32,871 nt of DNA from Deltaproteobacteria bacterium (lineage in GTDB: Bacteria > Desulfobacterota > Syntrophia > Syntrophales > JAFGHS01). The notes beneath the pieces were generated by a model. The model saw only the letters and a program-made list of their open reading frames with translations. It was not told where the DNA came from and ran no database searches. Position numbers and translations under genes: made by a program. This document shows, piece after piece, positions 15,733 through 21,823 of the stretch (the first letter of the stretch is position 1; each line of letters starts with the position of its first letter). Location: positions 1-32,871 of the forward strand of contig JAFGHS010000050.1 of assembly GCA_016930075.1 (NCBI GenBank). The letters run 5' to 3'.

Positions 15733-17037
15733 ATGAAAGTAAGAAATGTTGTAATCGTGGATGGATGCCGGTCGGCTTTTTCCCGCGGCGGCGTGGGTAA
15801 ATTTGAAGCGACCCGGATGGATGAAATCGGCGTGCAGGTCGTCAAGGCCCTGCTGGCAAGAAACCCCAAGGTCAAGCCCACCATGATTGATGAATTTGGT
15901 ATGGGAAACGGCGCCAGGGCCATGGATCTTTCCGGTTTGAATAATATATCGCGCATGGTCGGACTGCCCTATGAAGTCTCGAACTTTTTTACGGACCGGC
16001 ATTGCGCATCAAGTATGGAATGCCTCCTTCGGATCGCCATGGCGATCATTCTGGGTCAGTATGACTGCGGCATCGCCTTCGGCATCGAGCGCATGACCAG
16101 GGAAATCGGCGGCGGCCGTGTTGCGGCGCCCGTGACGAGAGTCAGCGGTTACAACCCCAAGGTTTTAGTGAAAAATGAGATACAACGCAATCTGGCCCAT
16201 GACCATTTTGAATATTTTTCCACACCCATTCCCGATTGGGTTCTTGATTCTCCCGGCAGTGCATCCATGGTCCAGACAGCCCAGAACGTCGTCGAGATGT
16301 ATAACATGACCCGTGAGGAAATGGACGCCTTTACGGTGAGAAGCCACAAAAAGCTCGGTGCTGCCTATGACAAGGGCATTTACAAGGATGAAATTATTCC
16401 CGTCGAAATCGAAGAGCCTGTCTTTGATGAAAAGCGCCAATGGGTGGAAAGCGCCACGGGTCCGAAAGTCATTTTTGACCGCGATGAATGCGTTCGGCCG
16501 AATACCAACATGGAAACGCTCGCCAAGTTGCCCCCCGTCAAGGGGATTGTGAGTTATTCAAACCAGGAACTGAAAATTACGGCGGGTAATTCCTGTCCGA
16601 CCAACTCCGGCGTATCAACGGTGCTCCTGATGAGTGAAGAAATGGCGACGAAGCTCGGTCTTGAGCCTTTGGCCCGAATTGTCGGCTGGGGCAACGGCGG
16701 CGTCAAACAGCAGATCATGGGCATGGGTCCCGTCGTATCGACGAAAAAAGCCCTCAGACACGCCGGCCTTGAGCCCGATCAAATTGATCGCGTTGAGTTC
16801 AATGAGGCCTTTGCCTGCCAGGTCATTGCCTCATTGAAGGAACTCGGCATTCCCGAGGAAAAGACAAATGTCAACGGCGGTTCCCTGGGGATCGGCCATC
16901 CCCTGGGTGCGACGGGCTGCCGCATCGTCTTGACAGTGGCCCATGAACTCCGCCGGAGCGGCAAGAAATACGGCCTGGCGACCCAGTGCATCGGCGCCGG
17001 CCAGGGCGCGACGACGATTCTGCAGAGCATGGGTTAG
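15733..17037 (+). CDS. Thiolase family acetyl-CoA acyltransferase
   Basis: Thiolase of 434 residues, which either cleaves 3-ketoacyl-CoA in beta-oxidation or condenses acyl-CoAs, in the cytoplasm. The nucleophilic Cys is C91 in DRHCASSMECL; the NEAFACQ motif lies near residue 357; GGSLGIGHPLGATG carries His389; the C-terminal Cys is C419 in QCIGAGQGATT. All catalytic positions are present. ATG 15733 follows AGAGGTGAT. The full frame begins with TTG at 15718, which would put the ribosome site inside the gene. A strong terminator follows about 140 bases downstream, so this is probably a single-gene unit. Fatty- or aromatic-acid degradation would fit a syntrophic lifestyle, but chain-length preference is unknown. 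Confidence 0.93.
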   Translation: MKVRNVVIVDGCRSAFSRGGVGKFEATRMDEIGVQVVKALLARNPKVKPTMIDEFGMGNGARAMDLSGLNNISRMVGLPYEVSNFFTDRHCASSMECLLRIAMAIILGQYDCGIAFGIERMTREIGGGRVAAPVTRVSGYNPKVLVKNEIQRNLAHDHFEYFSTPIPDWVLDSPGSASMVQTAQNVVEMYNMTREEMDAFTVRSHKKLGAAYDKGIYKDEIIPVEIEEPVFDEKRQWVESATGPKVIFDRDECVRPNTNMETLAKLPPVKGIVSYSNQELKITAGNSCPTNSGVSTVLLMSEEMATKLGLEPLARIVGWGNGGVKQQIMGMGPVVSTKKALRHAGLEPDQIDRVEFNEAFACQVIASLKELGIPEEKTNVNGGSLGIGHPLGATGCRIVLTVAHELRRSGKKYGLATQCIGAGQGATTILQSMG

Positions 17038-17050
17038 GCCGGGGATCGGG

Positions 17051-17105
17051 GCGTGAAGCGTGGATTGTGAAGCGTAAAAGGCAGGATGGAACCGGGGCAT
17101 AAGGT
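17051..17105. repeat. GTGAAGCG tract and left arm of an inverted repeat around the flavoprotein gene
   Basis: Contains GCGTGAAGCGTGGATTGTGA and then GTGAAGCGTAAAAGGCAGG, ATGGAACCGGGGC. The part 17065-17105 matches, in inverted orientation, 18129-18171 at roughly 80 percent by eye (shared GCAGGATGGAA core). The gene for the flavoprotein lies between the two arms. Confidence 0.7.
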
Positions 17106-17179
17106 GCAGTTCATGACTCCCCGATCGGTCTGTTTCTTGCCTGACCGCTCACACCGGGACTGAAAATTGATGTTTTTTC

Positions 17180-17212
17180 AAGAGAGGACCTCGTGAGGTC
17201 CTCTCTTTTTTT
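17180..17212 (+). terminator. Rho-independent terminator of the thiolase gene
   Basis: A perfect stem AAGAGAGGACCTC (17180-17192) / GAGGTCCTCTCTT (17195-17207) with a tight loop, followed by seven T (17206-17212) on the plus strand. No T-run follows on the minus strand, so it serves the thiolase direction. Confidence 0.9.
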
Positions 17213-17334
17213 AAGGTAATTTTGTTATGACGGCATGATGCTTCCGGCTAAAGCAGTCCCGCCAAGGCGGGACAACGCCATCAGAAATGCCCTGTGCCCG
17301 GGCTTCTGCTTCCTGTTTCCCGACCCCCTGACCC

Positions 17335-17919
17335 TTATGCCCTCTCCGTCACCAGTTTCTGTCCGATGATGTAAGCCTTTTCGAGGAGCGCCTTGTCTTC
17401 TTTCACCGGGATCTGGTGGCTGTTGACCTGGACGATACGGCCCACTTCCTTCATGCCGAGGCCGCCGCCCGTCATGGCGGCAAGCCACCGGACGGGCCGC
17501 TGAAAGCGCTCGATGTCCGGGTGCCCCTGGGACGTCACGAGGGCGTAAGTCTTACCGGGCGGCACGGCGGTTTCGTAGGTGCCGGGGCTTCCGGATTTGC
17601 TGACAAAGAGGTGATAGATGCGGTCGATGAACATCTTCATCTGCCCCGTCACATGATACATGTAAATCGGTGTGCCGAAGACGGCCCCGTCGCAGGTCTT
17701 GATGGCTTCCAGATAGGGCGTCAGGGCGTCCTTCTGTTTGCATTTTCCTGCATGGGTGCGGCAGGTCAGGCAGCCGAGACAGCCTTTCATGTCAATATCG
17801 TGCAGACGGACTTCCGTCGTTTCGGCGCCGGCCGCTTTGGCCCCTTTGAGCATGGCCTTGATGATGGTTGATGTATTGCCGCTTTTGCGGGGGCTTCCGT
17901 TAAAGGCGATGATGTGCAT
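17335..17919 (-). CDS. NADPH-dependent FMN reductase / iron-sulfur flavoprotein-like protein
   Basis: A 194-residue flavodoxin-fold protein. The N-terminus MHIIAFNGSPRKSGNTSTI is the FMN phosphate loop, and GAVFGTPIYMYHVTGQMKMFIDR is the second flavin loop. Four cysteines at residues 47, 50, 53 and 60 (CLGCLTCRTHAGKC) give the spacing CX2CX2CX6C, which is the compact cluster motif of archaeal and bacterial iron-sulfur flavoproteins holding a 4Fe-4S centre next to FMN. An electron-transfer role in the cytoplasm is likely; the partner is unknown. GGGAG lies 8 bases before the ATG. It is a single gene, flanked by inverted repeat arms and a palindromic repeat. Confidence 0.87.
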   Translation of the reverse strand: MHIIAFNGSPRKSGNTSTIIKAMLKGAKAAGAETTEVRLHDIDMKGCLGCLTCRTHAGKCKQKDALTPYLEAIKTCDGAVFGTPIYMYHVTGQMKMFIDRIYHLFVSKSGSPGTYETAVPPGKTYALVTSQGHPDIERFQRPVRWLAAMTGGGLGMKEVGRIVQVNSHQIPVKEDKALLEKAYIIGQKLVTERA

Positions 17920-17971
17920 AAGTATTTCTCCCTATTTTTATTGAGTCGGAATTTTCCGATTCTATTTTTCC

Positions 17972-18076
17972 TGTCATTGCGAGGCGCGTAGCGCCGTGGC
18001 AATCTTTTGTCCTGTCGGACGCTTATGAGATTGCTTCGCTTCGCTCGCCATGACAAAAGAGGCGTTTTTCAAAGGT
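17972..18076. repeat. TGTCATTGCGAG palindromic repeat, copy 1
   Basis: TGTCATTGCGAG (17972-17983) pairs with CTCGCCATGACA (18044-18055), with nested GGCGCGTAGCGCC and GGCAATCT...GAGATTGC arms. A further 20 bases (AAAAGAGGCGTTTTTC, AAAGGT) are shared with copy 2 at 21226. It is the bacterial dispersed repeat type TGTCATTGCGAGG...GCAATGACA. Confidence 0.85.
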
Positions 18077-18128
18077 CTCAGGGTGATGCCGGTAAGCGGT
18101 TGATTTGAACAGATTGATAATCCCTTTT

Positions 18129-18211
18129 ACCTCTGGCCCCCGATTCCATCCTGCATTTTTGCATTTCACAAACAACGAACGACGAGCCACTAACGACGAG
18201 CGACGCATCGT
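18129..18211. repeat. ACGAGC-type tract and right arm of the inverted repeat
   Basis: 18129-18171 is the inverted partner of 17065-17105 (core TTCCATCCTGC). It continues as ACAACGAACGACGAGCCACT and AACGACGAGCGACGCATCG, the same unit type as the tracts at 10425 and 25708. Confidence 0.7.
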
Positions 18212-18295
18212 CCCCCTGCTCTTATCAATTTTGCACTGCCTTTGCAAACCCATTTCCACAGGCCCGTTGCCGCAGCCCGTAAGCATATCATTTGC

Positions 18296-18323
18296 TTGAC
18301 TTTGTTCAATATTATGTTAATCT
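18296..18323 (+). promoter_or_regulatory. Possible promoter for a leader upstream of the kinase gene
   Basis: TTGACT (18296-18301), a 16-base AT-rich spacer, then TAATCT (18318-18323). A transcript would begin near 18330 and meet the terminator at 18409-18437 before reaching the kinase start at 18536. Confidence 0.45.
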
Positions 18324-18408
18324 GCAAAACATATTCGGCATCATTGATCGTTGCTTTCCTCATTCTGACAGCGCATCCGGTAAAGTGGGTATTCATTGTT
18401 GCGGGAGC

Positions 18409-18437
18409 CCCGTCTGTTCATATGAGACGGGTTTTTT
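18409..18437 (+). terminator. Intrinsic terminator / attenuator upstream of the kinase gene
   Basis: Stem CCCGTCT (18409-18415) / AGACGGG (18425-18431) with a 9-base loop, then TTTTTT and ATTTT. It lies about 100 bases before the kinase start on the same strand, so it would either end a short RNA or attenuate transcription into the kinase. I did not recognise a riboswitch class in the 80-base stretch before it. Confidence 0.7.
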
Positions 18438-18535
18438 ATTTTACAGACATCTTATTTTTACAGACATGTTGTGCCATGTTGTTTATGGCGTATTCGCCGT
18501 GCGGCTGAACCCGTTGACCCGTGTGAATGTGAGCC

Positions 18536-21169
18536 ATGAAGAATCGTCCGGATAACAGGCATGTCCCCTCGCTTCCCTGGTTTTTAGAACAGCGGAATAT
18601 CATTATCATCAGTCTATCCGTCTTATTGATCATTTCCGCGGCAACTGTTTTTCAATACTACGGCCATGACAGGAAGGCCACGGAACAGTTTTTAAGAAAA
18701 GACCGTAATGCCGCCGTTATGACCTCCCTTATTCTGGAGGAGCGCTTCCAGATGATCATCAAGACTATGGAATCCTACGGCAACCGGCTCCGTATGATGG
18801 AGGCCGTCGCTAATCGGAATGAAAAAAAGGCAAGGGAGCAGCTGGCCGGTCTGAAGAAGGAACTCGATGATGCCGAAAGCGCCGCTATTACGGACAGGCA
18901 GGGCACGCTCTGGGTCGGTTATCCGCCGGCCCCGGAGGTACAGGGAAAGAACTTCAACCGCAGGGACTGGTACAAAGGCGTCAGCCGCAAGTGGAAACCC
19001 TATGTGTCGGAGGTCATGCCGACGGCGAATGGTGAAAAGAATCCTCTTGTTGTCGTTTCCGTCCCCCTGACCGACAACCAGGGAGGCGTGCACGGCGTCC
19101 TGGCGATCATCCTGCGGACGGCCCGGTTGGGTGAGACCATCGGGCGGATACCCCTTGATCCGGGATCATTTCTCTCGGTTACGGATCAAAAAGGACGGTT
19201 AATTTACAGCAGCCGGCGTAACCCCGGCAAGGAGATCATCCCGTATCCTTTCTATTTCATGATCGATAAACCCATCCCGGAAGGGAGTCAGTCCGTCGCT
19301 GTTTTCGAGCACAGCCTCGACGGGAGGAAAAACTATGTTTCCTACGCCACTGTGGCGGACAAGGGGTGGATCATCTTTATTGAGCGGAGCCGCAGGGCCA
19401 TTTTTCTTGAAGAGCGAACGCACCTCATTCAGTTGGCGGCAATCTCCATACTCCTTTTCCTGGTGATCTTTGCCTCCCTTCTGTATTTCAGAAAGCGGGT
19501 GCTGACGCAGCAGGTGCGGGAGCAGCTTCAGACGCATGAGGAGCTGCAGGCAAGCGAAATGCGTTTCAAGGAGCTGTTTGACAATATGAGCACCGGCGTG
19601 GCGATCTTCCGGGCCGTGAATGACGGAGAAGACTTTGAAATCATCGATATGAATGAAGCCGGGCAAAAGTGCGCCCGCCTTTACACGGATTTTATCGGTA
19701 AAACACTGTGCGACGTATTTCCCATGGTAAAAGAAACCGGCATATTTGAGTTTTTTCAGGAGGTGTGGAAAACGGGCCGGCCGGTGTATCATCCCACGAT
19801 CTTCTATCATGACGGGCGTCTGTCGGTGTGGACGGAAAGCCATTTATACAAGATGCCGTCGGGCGAGATTGTCGATATCGTTAATGACGTCACGGAGCGC
19901 ATGAAGACGGAAGAGATGATTTTTCGGCAGGGCAGATTGCTCACGGCCATCAACAGTGTTTTTTATGAAGCCCTGATGGCCTCCGGCGAGGAGGATGTGG
20001 CCAAGACCTGCCTTGACGTGGCCCAGGATATTACGGGCAGCAAATTCGGGATGATCGGCGAAATTACTCCGGACGGACTGTTTTCAACGACGGCCATGAG
20101 CGATCCGGGCTGGGAAGCCTGCCGCATACCGGAGATGCAGGCCGTCCGGATGATCATGGATATGACCATCCGCGGGATATGGGGCCAGGTCATTCTCCAG
20201 GACCGGCCGCTCATCGTCAACGATCCTGCCTCCTATCCGGACCGCGTCGGTTTACCTGAAGGCCATCCGCCGATAGCCTCGTTTCTGGGCGTGCCGCTGA
20301 GAGAGAGGGACAAAGTGGTCGGTATGATTGCCGTGGCCAATAATGAATCGGGGTACACGGAAGATCATCAGCATGATCTGGAGGCCCTTTCCGTTGCCTT
20401 CGTGGAGGCGATGCGGCGCAAGTCGGCGGAAATTAAATTGCAGCGGATGAATGTCGAGCTGGATCAGCAGGTGTCGCAGCGCACCGCCTTATTGACGGCA
20501 GCCAACAGGGAATTGGAGGCCTTCAGCTATTCCGTGTCCCATGACCTGCGGGCGCCCCTCCGCAGCATCAACGGCTTCAGCCGGGCCGTTCTGGATGAGT
20601 ATGCGGACAAACTGGACGAGGCGGGAAAAAGCTACCTTGAGCGCATCCACAAGGCGACGCAGCGCATGGATGTCCTGATCGACGATCTGTTGAACCTGTC
20701 GAAGGTGACGCGGTCCGAATTCCAAAGCGATGCCGTCGATCTGAGCAGAATATTCAGAGCCCTTCTGAAGGATCGGCAAAAGAATGATCCGGATAGAGTC
20801 GTTGATGCGATCGTTGCCGACGGGATTGTTGTTCAGGCCGATACCCGCCTGATGAGGATTGCCCTCGACAACCTCCTGGAGAATGCCTGGAAGTTTACGA
20901 GCCGTGAGGCTCTCGCCCGGATTGAATTCGGCTCCGAAGTTAATGACGGCAGGGTTTTCTATTTCATCCGTGACAACGGCGTCGGTTTTAATGAAACATA
21001 CAGCGGCAAGATGTTCGGCGCCTTTCAGCGCTTCCATTCCGCCGCAGATTTTCCGGGAACAGGGATCGGCCTGGCCATCGTGCAGCGGATTATTCATCGT
21101 CACGGCGGGCATGTCTGGGCGGAAGGGGAAGTCGGGAAGGGGGCGACATTTTACTTTACATTAGCTTGA
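18536..21169 (+). CDS. Membrane sensor histidine kinase: dCache-PAS-GAF-HisKA-HATPase
   Basis: An 877-residue sensor kinase. Transmembrane helix 1 at about 21-42 (NIIIISLSVLLIISA), periplasmic double-Cache-like domain about 45-290 (NFNRRDWYKGVSRKW then KPYVSEVMPT, VVVSVPLTDNQGGVHGVLA), transmembrane helix 2 at 298-318, PAS about 345-460, GAF about 470-625, and a dimerisation domain with His669 in SYSVSHDLRAPLRSINGF. The ATPase domain has N-box LDNLLENAWKF, G1 DNGVGF and G2 GTGIGLAIV. It has no receiver of its own. The FSYSVSHDLRAPLRSI type is that of phytochrome-like kinases, which pair with Rcp1-type receivers; such a receiver is encoded next. The ribosome site is weak (GTGAG). The stop TGA belongs to a TGAAGCGT repeat. 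Confidence 0.92.
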   Translation: MKNRPDNRHVPSLPWFLEQRNIIIISLSVLLIISAATVFQYYGHDRKATEQFLRKDRNAAVMTSLILEERFQMIIKTMESYGNRLRMMEAVANRNEKKAREQLAGLKKELDDAESAAITDRQGTLWVGYPPAPEVQGKNFNRRDWYKGVSRKWKPYVSEVMPTANGEKNPLVVVSVPLTDNQGGVHGVLAIILRTARLGETIGRIPLDPGSFLSVTDQKGRLIYSSRRNPGKEIIPYPFYFMIDKPIPEGSQSVAVFEHSLDGRKNYVSYATVADKGWIIFIERSRRAIFLEERTHLIQLAAISILLFLVIFASLLYFRKRVLTQQVREQLQTHEELQASEMRFKELFDNMSTGVAIFRAVNDGEDFEIIDMNEAGQKCARLYTDFIGKTLCDVFPMVKETGIFEFFQEVWKTGRPVYHPTIFYHDGRLSVWTESHLYKMPSGEIVDIVNDVTERMKTEEMIFRQGRLLTAINSVFYEALMASGEEDVAKTCLDVAQDITGSKFGMIGEITPDGLFSTTAMSDPGWEACRIPEMQAVRMIMDMTIRGIWGQVILQDRPLIVNDPASYPDRVGLPEGHPPIASFLGVPLRERDKVVGMIAVANNESGYTEDHQHDLEALSVAFVEAMRRKSAEIKLQRMNVELDQQVSQRTALLTAANRELEAFSYSVSHDLRAPLRSINGFSRAVLDEYADKLDEAGKSYLERIHKATQRMDVLIDDLLNLSKVTRSEFQSDAVDLSRIFRALLKDRQKNDPDRVVDAIVADGIVVQADTRLMRIALDNLLENAWKFTSREALARIEFGSEVNDGRVFYFIRDNGVGFNETYSGKMFGAFQRFHSAADFPGTGIGLAIVQRIIHRHGGHVWAEGEVGKGATFYFTLA

Positions 21170-21205
21170 AGCGTAGAGCACATCCAACGAGCAACGCTTC
21201 GAGAC
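21167..21205. repeat. TGAAGCG/ACGAGCAACG repeat tract after the kinase gene
   Basis: TGAAGCGTAGAGC, then CCAACGAGCAACGCTTCGAG. The first three bases are the stop codon of the kinase gene. A further short piece, CTTCACGAACGACGAGCAAT, lies at 21334-21353, on the other side of the palindrome. Confidence 0.6.
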
Positions 21206-21225
21206 CGTTGAATTTCTCTGTTTTC

Positions 21226-21329
21226 TGTCATTGCGAGGCACGAAGTGCCGTGGCAATCTCTCCAATTAACGGATGATTATGAGATTGCTTCGCTTCGCTC
21301 GCAATGACAAAAGAGGCGTTTTTAAAGGT
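21226..21329. repeat. TGTCATTGCGAG palindromic repeat, copy 2
   Basis: TGTCATTGCGAG (21226-21237) is exactly complementary to CTCGCAATGACA (21298-21309), with inner GGCACGAAGTGCC and GGCAATCT...GAGATTGC arms. The following AAAAGAGGCG, TTTTTAAAGGT is also shared with copy 1. It lies between the kinase gene and the receiver gene on the same strand. Confidence 0.88.
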
Positions 21330-21367
21330 TTTGCTTCACGAACGACGAGCAATGAAAGGTCAGTCTC

Positions 21368-21823
21368 ATGAAAGAAAAAACCATTCTCCTGGTGGAGGAC
21401 AACCCGGATGACGTGGAATTGACATTGCTGGCATTCCGGAAAAACGATATTTCAAGTAAAGTCGTCGTTGCCAATGACGGCGTGGAGGCCCTCGATTATC
21501 TTTTCGGTTCGGGCATTCATGCCGGACGGGACATGAATGATCTGCCGGCTGTCGTCCTTCTGGACCTGAAACTGCCGAAGATCGACGGCATGGAGGTTCT
21601 CGCCCGGATGCGGGAGGAGGAGATCACGAGAGTGATTCCGGTGGTTGTTCTGACGTCGTCGTCGGAGGAGAGGGACATGATGGAAAGTTACGAATTAGGG
21701 GCCAACAGTTATATCCGAAAACCCGTTGACTTTAACCGCTTTACGGAAGCCGTCAAGCTTATCGGGCTGTACTGGCTTCATTGGAATGAGCCGCCGCCGC
21801 TTGCGAGGAAGGGAGAAAATTGA
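21368..21823 (+). CDS. Rcp1-type single-domain response regulator
   Basis: A 151-residue CheY-like receiver. Acidic pocket VEDNPDDVELT, phospho-acceptor Asp66 in VVLLDLKLPKIDGMEV, switch Thr/Ser in VVVLTSSSEERD, and Lys118 in YIRKPVDFNRF. The extended loop with DYLFGSG and the C-terminal LIGLYWLHWNEPPP are characteristic of Rcp1-type receivers that partner phytochrome-like kinases. It has no output domain. It is the likely target of the kinase encoded just upstream and passes the signal by protein contact or phosphorelay. Its stop overlaps the next gene by one base (TGATG), so it is translationally coupled to the HD-GYP protein. Confidence 0.92.
   Translation: MKEKTILLVEDNPDDVELTLLAFRKNDISSKVVVANDGVEALDYLFGSGIHAGRDMNDLPAVVLLDLKLPKIDGMEVLARMREEEITRVIPVVVLTSSSEERDMMESYELGANSYIRKPVDFNRFTEAVKLIGLYWLHWNEPPPLARKGEN

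Larger units (their letters stand above)
17920..18535. other. 616-base repeat-rich intergenic region
   Basis: Divergent gap between the flavoprotein and the first histidine kinase. It holds a TGTCATTGCGAG palindrome (17972-18076), an ACGAGC repeat tract with the right arm of an inverted repeat (18129-18211), and a promoter-like site followed about 85 bases later by an intrinsic terminator (18296-18437). No gene is supported. Confidence 0.7.

Noticed and set aside
18190..18396. 68-codon minus-strand open frame
   Set aside because: It spans repeat sequence and the proposed leader region, has no ribosome site and no recognisable motif.
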